A stretch of 64,000 bases of DNA from Bacillota bacterium (GCA_023397905.1 JAEWSZ010000034.1:1-64000), one strand, 5' to 3'; positions 55,358 through 63,899 are shown, numbered from the stretch's first letter. Made by a program: numbers and translations. Notes: generated from the letters alone by a model not told the origin.

Positions 55358-56509
55358 ATGAGCGAAACAAAAACAAATGATTCACAGTCCGAAGCCGGTC
55401 AGGAAACTGCTCCGGAGACCTCTTCCACCTCGTTTAAATGTCCATCCTGCGGCGGTGTAATGGTTTTTGACCCCCAGGGCCAGAGCTTGATATGTGAAAA
55501 CTCCAAAAATATAATAAATCTTGACGACTCCTCTCAACACCCTACCGCCTATGGTTTTGAAAATGACAACGAACTGGAGCCCCAGGTATGGGGTGAGCGG
55601 AGCCATGCCGTCAAATGCAAAAACTGCGGCGCCGAAACCGTATTTGACGCATATGTTGTGGCGGACAGATGCCCTTTCTGCGGCAACAGCAACATACAGG
55701 AAGAGGTCATAACAACAGGCATAATGCCCGAGGGACTGATACCCTTTAAGATAAGCTCTGAAGCTGCTATCGGCCTGTATAAAAAGTGGCTGAGGGGAAA
55801 ATGGCTGGCCCCTTCCAAGCTGCGGAAAAGTGTGAATAGCCAGAAAGTTCAATTGACCGGGATGTATGTCCCCTGTTGGTCTTTTGACGCCGATACAAGC
55901 TCATTTTACTCCGCTATGGCAGGAGAATATTATTATGTCACGGTCCACAGGACAGAAATGCGCAACGGCAAGCCGGTGCGGGTTGCGCACCAGGAAAGGC
56001 GCACCAGATGGTATCCCGTATCAGGGCAGTATTTTGAGGACTTCAGAAATTATATTGTGGACTCCTCCGTACACATTGACGACAATATGTATTCCCGTAT
56101 CCAGCCCTACAATATGCAGGAATTGACAGGGTACAAGTCCGAATACCTGTCCGGCTTCAAGGCCGAGAGATATTCTGTAGATCTGAAAACAGGCTGGGAG
56201 ACGGCCAAGGGCAGACTTTCGGACATAATTTCCAGCGGCATCGTCGCACAGATAAATGCGGATGAAGTCCGCGACCTCCGGTTTAAAACCGCGTATAACC
56301 ATAAAAAATACAAGCACATCCTGCTGCCCTTGTGGTTTTCATCCTTCAAATACAAGGAAAAAATCTATGGCTACATGATCAATGGACAGACCGGAAGGGT
56401 CAACGGCAAATCGCCGCTGTCGCCCTGGAAGGTAACCGCACTGGTGGTCGGAATCGCAGCGCTGGCAGCTCTGGGCTATTTCCTGATAAATCTGTATACA
56501 GGCGGATGA
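55358..56509 (+). CDS. Zinc-ribbon membrane protein (YdjG-like)
   Basis: A 383-residue protein with a TFIIB-type N-terminal ribbon (C28/C31, C46) and a second CxxC pair set at C87/C90 and C105/C108, a central beta-rich region (GMYVPCWSFDADTSSFYSA), and a single C-terminal membrane helix near residues 362-380. The first ribbon lacks its fourth cysteine (CEN...), as if degenerate. This resembles the YdjG partner encoded beside YdjI-like SPFH proteins. I infer a membrane anchor for the SPFH protein. Start ATG follows GGGAGG. Confidence 0.85.
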   Translation: MSETKTNDSQSEAGQETAPETSSTSFKCPSCGGVMVFDPQGQSLICENSKNIINLDDSSQHPTAYGFENDNELEPQVWGERSHAVKCKNCGAETVFDAYVVADRCPFCGNSNIQEEVITTGIMPEGLIPFKISSEAAIGLYKKWLRGKWLAPSKLRKSVNSQKVQLTGMYVPCWSFDADTSSFYSAMAGEYYYVTVHRTEMRNGKPVRVAHQERRTRWYPVSGQYFEDFRNYIVDSSVHIDDNMYSRIQPYNMQELTGYKSEYLSGFKAERYSVDLKTGWETAKGRLSDIISSGIVAQINADEVRDLRFKTAYNHKKYKHILLPLWFSSFKYKEKIYGYMINGQTGRVNGKSPLSPWKVTALVVGIAALAALGYFLINLYTGG

Positions 56510-56737
56510 TGCAGGTTTGCGGCAGTACTTTTTAGAGTACAGTACATTTTATATTAACGGTGGACTTATATTATGGGAGCCTGCTTCATCCGGCCATGGC
56601 TTTCCCCGAATCCGCTGACAACAGCCCTGCAGACCACGCACGGTGTTGTTGCAAGGTATGTTGCCGGCACCCGCGAAGTTTGTATAAAAGCACTTGAAAA
56701 TATAAAAAATATCTAGTATACTATGATAGTCGCTTAT

Positions 56738-56814
56738 GCGCCCGTAGCTCAGCAGGATAGAGCGTCGGTTTCCTAAACCGCAGGTCGCACGTTCGAATCG
56801 TGTCGGGCGTACCA
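56738..56814 (+). tRNA. tRNA-Arg (anticodon CCT)
   Basis: A full cloverleaf: acceptor GCGCCCG pairs with CGGGCGT, D arm GCTC...GAGC, anticodon loop TTCCTAA giving anticodon CCT (reads AGG), T arm with GTTCGAATC, and encoded CCA at 56812-56814. The first acceptor pair is G-T and the top pair of the anticodon stem is mismatched, both tolerable. Phage-like genes follow, so the 3' end is a likely integration site. Confidence 0.95.
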
Positions 56815-56817
56815 AAG

Positions 56818-56856
56818 AAAATGAGGGGTTTCATAAATAATGACCCTTCATTTTTT
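56818..56856 (+). terminator. Terminator after tRNA-Arg
   Basis: Arms AAAATGAGGGGT / ACCCTTCATTTT (one mismatch) followed by TTTTTT, just after the CCA end. Next to it, 56862-56886, a 12-bp direct repeat ATTCCGCCAGTT occurs twice in tandem. Confidence 0.75.
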
Positions 56857-57050
56857 ATGCCTATTCCGCCAGTTATTCCGCCAGTTATATAAACAGAGTA
56901 AAAATTACAACACTGGAAAATATATTTATCTTCCCAATTGACTTTAGACGCATATTACTCTTAAAATAGAAATATGTGGAAAGATGGGATAAAATGAAAG
57001 ATTTTATTTCACTTTCAAAATTGTTGTCAGTGAAAGGAAGTGTTTTTTTA

Positions 57051-57581
57051 ATGGCATTAATCAATTGTCCTGAATGTCAAAAAGAAGTATCAAATAATGC
57101 ATATACATGCCCGAATTGCGGTTTTCCTATTAGCGGTGAAAAAAATGAAGAAAATATTGATGGTGCCCCCCAGGTGGAAAAAATAGAAAATGAACAATCC
57201 ACACTGGTTATAGATAAAGGCAAGGTTATCGGAACATGCATAGTTATTTTAGTAATATTAACTTTAGTGATATCTTTTGCAGTGAGGTTATCGGGTGATG
57301 ACAAAAAGGCATTTGATTTACTTGTTAAGGCTGCTGATGACTTCAAGGATCCTTCTTCCGTCAGATTGGTGAGTGGCTCATTTGATAAAGCAGGTACTCT
57401 TTGCTGCGCAATTTCGGCAACCAATGGTTTTAATGCCCGAGTTACATCATATTACAATATTTATAGCGACGGAACAAGCATAAAAATCAAATATTCTGAT
57501 AGCGAATATGACACAACAAAGTCACTTAATATTAAAAAAATAAATAATAAACTCAAAAATAAATTGGCCTCGTTTGATTAA
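57051..57581 (+). CDS. Zinc-ribbon single-pass membrane protein
   Basis: A 176-residue protein with an N-terminal zinc ribbon (CPEC at 6-9, CPNC at 20-23), an acidic linker, one membrane helix (~residues 58-80, ending before SGDDKKAFD) and an outside domain of ~95 residues. Start ATG 57051 follows GGAAGTG; upstream in-frame ATGs lack this site. No function is known. It may be cargo of the element beside the tRNA, or chromosomal. Confidence 0.75.
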   Translation: MALINCPECQKEVSNNAYTCPNCGFPISGEKNEENIDGAPQVEKIENEQSTLVIDKGKVIGTCIVILVILTLVISFAVRLSGDDKKAFDLLVKAADDFKDPSSVRLVSGSFDKAGTLCCAISATNGFNARVTSYYNIYSDGTSIKIKYSDSEYDTTKSLNIKKINNKLKNKLASFD

Positions 57582-57698
57582 TCTATAAAACTGTTTTTTA
57601 TATCAATTCCATAAATGTTATTTTTCTTGACCATTTTACAAATTATGGTATAATGATTTTGAAGTGTTTTTAAGTCATAAGATATTTAGTAATGAAAC

Positions 57699-57731
57699 AA
57701 AAAGAGCGAAGCTGTGACTGTCGCTCTTTTT
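57699..57731. terminator. Terminator between convergent genes
   Basis: Perfect 11-bp stem AAAAAGAGCGA / TCGCTCTTTTT around an 11-base loop; it serves both the gene ending at 57581 and the methylase ending at 57733. Confidence 0.88.
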
Positions 57732-57732
57732 G

Positions 57733-58488
57733 TTAGTAATTCCTGATTATGACTTCTCCATATTTTTTATCCTTATCCTCATATCTCGCGGTCAAATTAT
57801 GATTCCTTTCAATTGCTTCAATATGAAAATTATCGTACTGTTCCCATATGAATTCACAGTCATTGTAAGATAGTATAAACTTCCCTCTTATACCTTTCAG
57901 TACACTGCAGAGTCTTTCATGGTCCCCCTTGGCAAACTGAGCCTGGTAATATTTTTCGGTGCCATAGTAAGGCGGATCCAGATAGAACAATGCAGAAGGA
58001 CGATCATATACTTTTAGCAAATCCTCAAAATCCTTGTTTTCAACAACCACCCTGGAAAGTCTCTCCTGGATCTTGTCCAGGTATTCGATAGCGACTGTAG
58101 TATTTTTCTTTACACAGCCATATGTACGTGCATCGGATCCATAAGAAGTCTTAATCAGCATGAAGAACCTGGCCGCCCTTTGAATATCCGTCATGCCTCT
58201 AGTATTATATTGAGCCTTGAAGTCCTCAAAAAGTTCCCTTGAGTTGAGCATAAAGGCCAGCTCCCGTTGCAGCTCCGAGCAATGGTATTTAATGCACCTG
58301 TACAAATTAACAAGATCACTGTTATAATCGTTATATACTTCCATTTCTGCATGCTTATCACTGTGGAATAGTACCCAGGCAGCGCCACCAAATACCTCTA
58401 TATACCGTTCAAAATTCTCCGGAAATCTATTTACTATTTCCTTTCTTAAAAGCTTTTTACCGCCTATCCAACCGATGAAGCTGTTCAT
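57733..58488 (-). CDS. DNA adenine methylase (Dam/M.DpnIIA family)
   Basis: A 251-residue alpha-group N6-adenine methyltransferase. Motifs: FIGWIGGKK at the N terminus (SAM binding), EVFGGAAWV (~31), and the catalytic DPPY at 171-174 in FYLDPPYYGTEKYY. Start ATG 58488 has GGAGGG upstream. No restriction endonuclease gene is nearby, so it is an orphan, as often carried by phages to protect their DNA. Target is probably a short site such as GATC, which cannot be read from sequence. Confidence 0.9.
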   Translation of the reverse strand: MNSFIGWIGGKKLLRKEIVNRFPENFERYIEVFGGAAWVLFHSDKHAEMEVYNDYNSDLVNLYRCIKYHCSELQRELAFMLNSRELFEDFKAQYNTRGMTDIQRAARFFMLIKTSYGSDARTYGCVKKNTTVAIEYLDKIQERLSRVVVENKDFEDLLKVYDRPSALFYLDPPYYGTEKYYQAQFAKGDHERLCSVLKGIRGKFILSYNDCEFIWEQYDNFHIEAIERNHNLTARYEDKDKKYGEVIIRNY

Positions 58489-58625
58489 GAAATTCCCTCC
58501 AAACAATAAAAAACAGAACCGACGCGCTGTCCTGTAAATGCAGTATTCCTCAAAATTCCTGTTGAATATATTATACTACTTTTATATAATGAAATCAAAC
58601 ATATGTTCGGAAATAAGGAGTATCT

Positions 58626-58889
58626 ATGAAAGTGTTAAATAGACCTATAAAGATTATTTCTATAACCGATGAAAATGGAGAGATTCAGCCTGTCCGGTTT
58701 CAGATAAGTGATAAGGCTTCTAAGCCAGTTACAATAAAAATTGAGAAGATACTAAACATACATGAAGAAAAAGTTGCGGGGACTGTGCTGCGTATGTTTC
58801 ATTGTCAATCCACAATCAAAGGGCAACTCAAGGATTATGAGTTAAGATATAATACTCAAACTTGCAAATGGTATCTCTTTAAAATGTGA
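58626..58889 (+). CDS. Hypothetical 87-residue protein
   Basis: A small beta-rich protein (KIISITDENGEIQPVRFQI start, ending CKWYLFKM) with an AAGGAG site seven bases before the ATG. I have an impression of similar short proteins in clostridial mobile elements but cannot assign a function. It lies divergently from the methylase and converges on the Xre-type repressor. Confidence 0.7.
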   Translation: MKVLNRPIKIISITDENGEIQPVRFQISDKASKPVTIKIEKILNIHEEKVAGTVLRMFHCQSTIKGQLKDYELRYNTQTCKWYLFKM

Positions 58890-58893
58890 GGCC

Positions 58894-59109
58894 TCATTCT
58901 GAGACCTCTGTGTCAGATATGTATTCAATTAAATCCCCTGGCTGACAGTCTAATTCTCTACATATTTTATCAATCACTTCAAGTGATACAAATTCATTTG
59001 TATTGAGCCTGGCCAGTGTGGAAGATGAAATACCTATCTTATCTCTTAATTCTGTTTTTTTTATATTCATATCAATAAGTAACTTCTGAAACTTTTTATA
59101 GCTTATCAT
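58894..59109 (-). CDS. Xre/Cro-CI-type repressor (short)
   Basis: A 71-residue helix-turn-helix protein: FQKLLIDMNIKKTELRDKIGISSSTLARLNTNEFVSLEVIDKICRELDC-type order with the HTH at ~15-45 and a conserved C-terminal GDLIEYI. It is a single-domain regulator without a protease or dimerisation extension. It is divergent from the gene at 59266 across palindromic operators and is the likely switch of the element. Confidence 0.85.
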   Translation of the reverse strand: MISYKKFQKLLIDMNIKKTELRDKIGISSSTLARLNTNEFVSLEVIDKICRELDCQPGDLIEYISDTEVSE

Positions 59110-59184
59110 AAATTCACCTCAAGAACATTTTAATATATCATGTTCGACATGTCAAATTTATTTGCGATAATACAAATAAAAGTG

Positions 59185-59242
59185 TTGACAAATAAACTTT
59201 AGTTTGATAAACTTAATTACAATAAATCAAATTAAAGTTTGA
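59185..59242 (+). promoter_or_regulatory. Promoter with two palindromic operators
   Basis: TTGACA (59185-59190) and TAAACT (59208-59213) are 17 bases apart. The spacer carries ATAAACTTTAGTTTGAT (59192-59208), and a second copy TCAAATTAAAGTTTGA (59227-59242) lies downstream; both are near-palindromes of the AAACTnnAGTTT type. A repressor dimer on the first site would block sigma-A polymerase. The Xre-type protein at 58894 is the natural candidate. Confidence 0.62.
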
Positions 59243-59265
59243 CAAATCGAAGGAGGACTTTTATT

Positions 59266-59658
59266 ATGAAAAGATTATATTACGAGGATAAATACTTGGG
59301 CGAAATAGCTGAAGCAGCGATACAAGATATTGATAACAAAAAAATATACAGTATACCTCTGACTGAGGACGAAAAGCTGGACAGCATATTAGGTTTACTT
59401 GATTTAGATATTGTTGATTTTAAGCACCCTGAAGCATTTCATTTTGAGGAATCTGACGATTTTGAACTTTACTCAGTTTTCATAAGGCTTTATCAAGCTT
59501 TATCTGAAAAAATATATGCAAAATTCGCATACCGCGGAAGATTGACCAAAAACCGTATACGAGAAATCACAAGTTTTAGGTATCATAGCTTTGACATCAA
59601 AATCGATGGGAAAGAACTGACTAGCGAAGATTTTAAAAGCTTTTTAGCAAGTAAGTAA
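59266..59658 (+). CDS. Hypothetical 130-residue protein under the operator-bearing promoter
   Basis: An acidic 130-residue protein (MKRLYYEDKYLGEIAEAA start) with no motif I recognise and no membrane segment. The ATG has a strong AAGGAGGAC site. Being the first gene under the repressible promoter, it may be an early gene of the element. Confidence 0.72.
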   Translation: MKRLYYEDKYLGEIAEAAIQDIDNKKIYSIPLTEDEKLDSILGLLDLDIVDFKHPEAFHFEESDDFELYSVFIRLYQALSEKIYAKFAYRGRLTKNRIREITSFRYHSFDIKIDGKELTSEDFKSFLASK

Positions 59659-59796
59659 GATTTATCCGGGTCCTGAAAAGTTCCCGGCCGTCGGACTATA
59701 AAAGTCCCTGAAGAGTCTTTGAAAATTAAGACGAAACGGAAAAGCAGCCCGACACCTGGACAGTGAACCCGGACTGCTTCAATACACAACCACAAT

Positions 59797-59826
59797 GGGC
59801 TATGTGACTATATTTTAGCATAGCCC
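59797..59826 (+). other. Leader stem-loop before the gene at 59849
   Basis: Perfect 8-bp arms GGGCTATG / CATAGCCC with a 14-base AT-rich loop end 22 bases before the start codon, just ahead of the GGAAGGG ribosome site. Upstream at ~59730-59780 there is another AAGCAG...CTGCTT pairing. This could be a leader that affects translation; no T-run is present. Confidence 0.45.
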
Positions 59827-59848
59827 AACCATGAAAGGAAGGGTTTAT

Positions 59849-60076
59849 ATGTTTAATAATTTGAAAGCTGAGATTGAGGCTATTACGGCCGGCGAAAGAT
59901 TTGTTGATACTGACACAATAAACGCAGTTATGGAAATTCCGGGATTGCACCTAGAAAACTGCGGAGCTTCTGGTACCGGCAAGGGAACATTATGGACTGC
60001 TTACACAGATGATGGGGAAGAAATTGCCGACATGGTGGAGTTGTATGACTGGCAACCGGAACAACCTTTAGCATAG
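59849..60076 (+). CDS. Hypothetical 75-residue acidic protein
   Basis: A 75-residue acidic protein (MFNNLKAEIEAI start, ending DWQPEQPLA). The ATG at 59849 has AAAGGAAGGG five bases upstream; an in-frame ATG at 59831 has none. It is followed by the integrase gene after 54 bases and may be co-transcribed. No function recognised. Confidence 0.68.
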   Translation: MFNNLKAEIEAITAGERFVDTDTINAVMEIPGLHLENCGASGTGKGTLWTAYTDDGEEIADMVELYDWQPEQPLA

Positions 60077-60130
60077 GGGTTTATCAGCGGCCCGGTTAAT
60101 TCCGGGCCTATAAGGAGGATTTCAGGATCA

Positions 60131-61057
60131 ATGACCCTATTCATGAAATTTAATGATTTTATTGACAAAATCTTTTTACCATATGTCTTAAAAACCCGTG
60201 AACTATCTACATATCACAAATATGAAAAGGACCTAAGATTATTCCGACAACAAATCGGGAATATGAGAATGATTTTTATAACCAAAAAGACTATTAAGGC
60301 ACTTTTGAAGACATTCGAGGATCGGGGACTTAAGCAAAATACCATTTGTGGCTATTTCAAGGTTATAAATGCCATATTCAATTTTGCAGTAAAAAATAAA
60401 AACATCTTCCGGAATCCATGCCGTGGCATATGGGTAAAGGATGGCACTTCCTGTGCCGGTGTATTTACACCCGAAGAAATAAATAAACTTCTAGGACGTT
60501 TAAAAAATAAATATCCCTTGATTTGGCTACCCACCTATATTGCATTTAATACAGGTATGCGGAGAGGTGAAATCGTAGGCCTAACCTGGTCAAATGTCGA
60601 TTTGAACCGTAAAGAAATATTAGTAAAACAAAGCCTTTGTCGGACGGTCGCAGGTGTCATTTATATTAAAAAGCCTAAGACCGATTCAGGCATACGAATA
60701 ATAGCAATTTCCGATGAAGTTGTTGAGGTGCTAAAAAAAATAAAGAATAAATCAAACTGCGAATTTGTTGTTGCTGGATGGAATGGGAAATGTATGGATC
60801 CTCAGTATTTAACAAATTATTTTAGTAAAGCAGTCAGGGAATGTGATATTTCAAATCACCGCTTTCATGATTTGCGACATACACATGCAAGCTTATTATT
60901 AGCAGCTGGCGTAAGTATCAATGTTGTATCTGCTCGGCTGGGCCACGCGACCATTGAAATTACTTTGAAAGTTTACTCGCATATGCTACCGGGACAACAG
61001 CATGCTGCCGCGGAAGCATTTTCAAAGGGAATGAAGGATGGGTTTATTAGATATTAA
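60131..61057 (+). CDS. int: Tyrosine recombinase / phage integrase
   Basis: A 308-residue site-specific recombinase with an N-terminal SAM-like core-binding domain (~5-95) and a catalytic domain. Catalytic residues are visible: R144 in TGMRRGE, K near 181 in KKPKT, H246 and R249 in HDLRH, H272 in LGHAT and Y282 in VYSH. The residues are all present, so it should be active. It lies ~3.3 kb from the tRNA-Arg and reads away from it, toward the lysis genes. Start ATG 60131 follows AGGAGG. Confidence 0.94.
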   Translation: MTLFMKFNDFIDKIFLPYVLKTRELSTYHKYEKDLRLFRQQIGNMRMIFITKKTIKALLKTFEDRGLKQNTICGYFKVINAIFNFAVKNKNIFRNPCRGIWVKDGTSCAGVFTPEEINKLLGRLKNKYPLIWLPTYIAFNTGMRRGEIVGLTWSNVDLNRKEILVKQSLCRTVAGVIYIKKPKTDSGIRIIAISDEVVEVLKKIKNKSNCEFVVAGWNGKCMDPQYLTNYFSKAVRECDISNHRFHDLRHTHASLLLAAGVSINVVSARLGHATIEITLKVYSHMLPGQQHAAAEAFSKGMKDGFIRY

Positions 61058-61085
61058 AAATGCCCCGGAAGAAAGAGAGGATATT

Positions 61086-61271
61086 ATGGAATATTATATT
61101 TTAAAAGAACTATTAGACATTGAGCGAGAATTGGTTATTGGCGATGAAAAAGGGCAGGCCCCTAAAACATTAAAAAGGATTACAGCATTAACAGAATCGC
61201 TTGTAATTAAAATTAACCGGGACGAAGAAAAACAAATGATATCCAATACAATTAAGAACTGTAGATTTTGA
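61086..61271 (+). CDS. Hypothetical 61-residue protein
   Basis: A short charged, helical protein (MEYYILKELLDIERELV start). ATG 61086 follows GAGAGGA at five bases; the frame extends to 61038 inside int without a better start. It would be co-transcribed with int, whose stop is 28 bases upstream. An excisionase role is possible by position only; no HTH is evident. Confidence 0.58.
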   Translation: MEYYILKELLDIERELVIGDEKGQAPKTLKRITALTESLVIKINRDEEKQMISNTIKNCRF

Positions 61272-61333
61272 CAAAGCAGCCCTGAATCAAGGCCTTTACG
61301 TTCGTTATATTAAACCATACCTACACAAAAAGT

Positions 61334-61362
61334 AAGCCCCTGGGATCTCTCCACAGGGGCTT
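61334..61362. terminator. Bidirectional terminator between int unit and lysis genes
   Basis: Perfect 9-bp stem AAGCCCCTG / CAGGGGCTT with an 11-base loop between convergent units; short A and T runs on either side. Confidence 0.78.
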
Positions 61363-61367
61363 TATTC

Positions 61368-61730
61368 TTATATACGCTTTAATATTGTATCCGGAGGCTT
61401 TGGCTGCTGTGTGGATTTATTTAATTTGCCATCGTCCAGATAATCTTTAACTTCATCAAACCAGCTCTGAAGCTTTTCCCTCATGCTTTTTTCAGATATA
61501 AAAAATTTGAGCCATCCGGGGATTAAATTGTATAGCTGGCCGAGAACTAAATTAAATCTCTCCTGCCCCCTCTTGCTGCCTGCAATATTTTTTTCCGCCT
61601 GCAAAATAAGTGTATAAGCGAACTTCCTAAGCTCGTCCCAGCGCTTGTTCCATGCAAGATAAAATACATAAAAAAATACTGCTACAACAAGCAGTATCGT
61701 TGCCCAGTTATTTATCAAAAACTCTTTCAT
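61368..61730 (-). CDS. Phage holin, LL-H type
   Basis: A 120-residue protein with one N-terminal membrane helix (~9-27, ATILLVVAVFFYVFYLAW), a basic amphipathic middle (LILQAEKNIAGSKRGQERF) and a C-terminal soluble tail, the layout of LL-H-family phage holins that open the membrane for the endolysin. It comes four bases after the endolysin gene, and its GGGAGG site lies in that gap. Assignment rests on layout and neighbours. Confidence 0.78.
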   Translation of the reverse strand: MKEFLINNWATILLVVAVFFYVFYLAWNKRWDELRKFAYTLILQAEKNIAGSKRGQERFNLVLGQLYNLIPGWLKFFISEKSMREKLQSWFDEVKDYLDDGKLNKSTQQPKPPDTILKRI

Positions 61731-61734
61731 CCTA

Positions 61735-62427
61735 TTACCTCCCTGTCAGCCTGTTAAAAATATTCATAACAAAAGCCGGAAAATACTTTATTTCCTCCAG
61801 CCTGGGCAGCCACAGTCCGGGATCGTTTTGTGTGGCTCTGATAACATCTTCCGGTGTTTTAAAGTCATTGCCCAGAATGGACTGACATATCTGCAGCATT
61901 TCCTTCGCTTTTCCTTTGGTTTTAGGCCCTGCTATGCCATCTGCCTGCAGCCCGGCCAGGACCTGAAAATCCTTTACAGTCATGTCTTCTCTTACCCCTT
62001 TCACACATGCATCTCTTATTAACTCTTTCTGCGTCTGGCTGATACCGTTATGCTCTATTAGCTGGATGTGCCACGGCTCGTATGACATTGGCTTTATAAG
62101 GCCATAGGTTTTCAGTTCTGCATTTGTCATTACCTGAAACCAGCTATCTGTAATGTCCAGGGCTATGCAATAACAGTGGTTCGATCTGCCATACGCAGCC
62201 GCCAGGCATTGACCAGCCTTGTTGTACACTGAGCCGTCCGCGCGCTGTGTATATGTTTTGTTCTCGGCCAGGACCTGCGCGTTAATAACTTTCTGCTTTT
62301 CCACACTCCGGTATCCGGATGTACACAAACAGTCTTTCCCCTTCGCGGCGCATAAAGCATTCACCGCAGCGACCAGTTTTGGATATACGCATGCTTCATC
62401 CGCATATTTAAATCTTACCTGGGACAT
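61735..62427 (-). CDS. Phage endolysin: M15 peptidase with peptidoglycan-binding domain
   Basis: A 230-residue lysis enzyme. Residues ~1-130 are an M15/VanY-like D,D- or L-Ala-D-Glu peptidase: TSGYRS, the SNHCYCIALDI zinc motif (H-x6-D) and the second His in EPWHIQ. Residues ~140-195 look like a peptidoglycan-binding helical domain (VKDFQVLAGLQADGIAGPKT). No signal peptide, so it needs the holin to reach the wall. It follows an XhlA-like gene. Confidence 0.87.
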   Translation of the reverse strand: MSQVRFKYADEACVYPKLVAAVNALCAAKGKDCLCTSGYRSVEKQKVINAQVLAENKTYTQRADGSVYNKAGQCLAAAYGRSNHCYCIALDITDSWFQVMTNAELKTYGLIKPMSYEPWHIQLIEHNGISQTQKELIRDACVKGVREDMTVKDFQVLAGLQADGIAGPKTKGKAKEMLQICQSILGNDFKTPEDVIRATQNDPGLWLPRLEEIKYFPAFVMNIFNRLTGR

Positions 62428-62443
62428 ATATCCCCATCTCCTT

Positions 62444-62761
62444 TCAAAAGAGCCTTGATATTATGTAGCCTACAAGCCCGCTCACCAGTGCCGTGATCAT
62501 AACAGTTACAATAGTTTCATACCTCCTGGTGGGCTTTTCTTTGAGTTCCTTGACATCCTGTTTTATACCGGCAATCTCCTTGTTTGCAATCTCTTGCTGT
62601 TGGGTAAGCAGTTTCATGTTCCCTGTGAGGTCCAGGAGGATTTGTGTCTGCGTTTTCTCAATCTCGTCAATTTTTTTATCATGCGCGTCCAGCCTGTGAG
62701 TATTGCTGATTCCCCGCTGCTGTATTTCTGTAATTGTCTGTACGTTTGAACAAGGCTCCAT
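62444..62761 (-). CDS. XhlA-like phage hemolysin/lysis protein
   Basis: A 105-residue protein with a long coiled coil (~20-75, rich in Gln, Lys and Glu) and a single C-terminal membrane helix (TVMITALVSGLVGYII, ~85-102), the layout of XhlA proteins that work with holins and endolysins at the membrane. It is 16 bases upstream of the endolysin gene on the same strand. Confidence 0.8.
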   Translation of the reverse strand: MEPCSNVQTITEIQQRGISNTHRLDAHDKKIDEIEKTQTQILLDLTGNMKLLTQQQEIANKEIAGIKQDVKELKEKPTRRYETIVTVMITALVSGLVGYIISRLF

Positions 62762-62838
62762 TGCATTCCCCTCTTCCTGTGTTGTTTTATAAATAAAAAG
62801 AAAGCCTTGCGGCTCTCTTAATATTGTTTATATATATT

Positions 62839-63252
62839 TTAAATAATCCGGTACCTGGGCCTCTCCTCGTCAAATAACCAGTACCGGAGCCAGTCATCTA
62901 ATATAATAGCTCCGATACCCAGGACAAACCATAAGAGACTAAAATAAAGACAAATTTGTCCCTGTAGATTAAATGGCATATTACTATAATCCCATATATT
63001 CAGTTTCAGCCATACATTCAGGACCAGGCCGGATACATACTCCACAATAGTGACCATCAGCGCTGCAATTATCCCCTGAATCCAAAGTGGCATTGTCCAA
63101 GAGAACAGTTCATTGATCAAGCCGATCAGCACAAAGCATACCCCGCCCGCAAAGAACATCTGCCATGTGGAGTATCCCCTATACAATAATTCAATACAAT
63201 AATAAAGTAATCCACCAATTATAAATAAAGTAAATAACTTAATGTATCTCAT
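62839..63252 (-). CDS. Putative ABC-transporter-like permease of phage (CmpB family)
   Basis: A 137-residue membrane protein with four hydrophobic segments and the family-typical VEYVSGLVLNVWLKLNIWDYS and GQICLYFSLLWF sequences of the ABC_trans_CmpB group. Although named for transporters, members are common in clostridial prophages beside lysis genes, where the role is unknown. I take ATG 63252 (MRYIKLFTL), the best placed after GGTGATAG; an in-frame ATG lies three codons earlier. Confidence 0.78.
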   Translation of the reverse strand: MRYIKLFTLFIIGGLLYYCIELLYRGYSTWQMFFAGGVCFVLIGLINELFSWTMPLWIQGIIAALMVTIVEYVSGLVLNVWLKLNIWDYSNMPFNLQGQICLYFSLLWFVLGIGAIILDDWLRYWLFDEERPRYRII

Positions 63253-63261
63253 TACTATCAC

Positions 63262-63897
63262 CTATCCTATAATGCTTATTAGGGTATCCAAATTGCTTTG
63301 AATATCCTCGTCAAACTGTGAATTCCAAGTAATTTGATTAACCTCATTCGCGGAAGTATATCTATAAATTTGCGGACGTAACCCGCTGTTAAAGGTTAAT
63401 TCATTCATTTTAATAAAATAAGTAGCTTGATTGAAAAATGCTACAAATTTATCTGCATTCCATATTGCACATTCTTCACCATCAGCGTGCCAGGATACTG
63501 TTTGTTTACCTGCTATTACTTCGGAGTAAACCGACATTAATTTTACCTGATCTCCAACTTCAAGGGAATAGTGCTTTGTCTCATTCTCCCAGGTGAAATC
63601 AATTCCGGCAATTGTACGTTTATAGCATTCTTCACTTAATTCTGCTATTTTTGTTGCCTTAATTTGTTCAATGGATACATCGGCAGGTGGTTTTATTCCC
63701 CCAGTATCTTTATAGTATTCGTGGTATGCGGCAAATACTTCTCTTTCATTAGGCGTGGCACCCTCTTCCGGAATGAACATAATTGAACCGTCCGGGAGGA
63801 TAATACTAAAACCACCATCAATAAAGCTCAGGTTTTCGCATTTGCCTAGGCTTTCCGAATTATTATATATTATTTCATCATTCTGTAATCTTAGCAT
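63262..63897 (-). CDS. Phage tail-associated protein with DUF4376-like C terminus
   Basis: A 211-residue protein. The second half (FTWENETKHYSLEVGDQVKLMSVY...W.ADGEECAIWNADKF) has the pattern of DUF4376, found at the end of phage tail or fibre-assembly proteins. Start ATG 63897 follows GAGGGAGG. It stands between the end of a tail gene and the lysis module, a usual late-gene order. Confidence 0.75.
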   Translation of the reverse strand: MLRLQNDEIIYNNSESLGKCENLSFIDGGFSIILPDGSIMFIPEEGATPNEREVFAAYHEYYKDTGGIKPPADVSIEQIKATKIAELSEECYKRTIAGIDFTWENETKHYSLEVGDQVKLMSVYSEVIAGKQTVSWHADGEECAIWNADKFVAFFNQATYFIKMNELTFNSGLRPQIYRYTSANEVNQITWNSQFDEDIQSNLDTLISIIG

Positions 63898-63899
63898 AT

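Noticed and set aside
56862..56886. Tandem 12-bp repeat ATTCCGCCAGTT as an attachment site
   Set aside because: The copies are adjacent and no second location was seen in the window; the tRNA 3' end is the better candidate.
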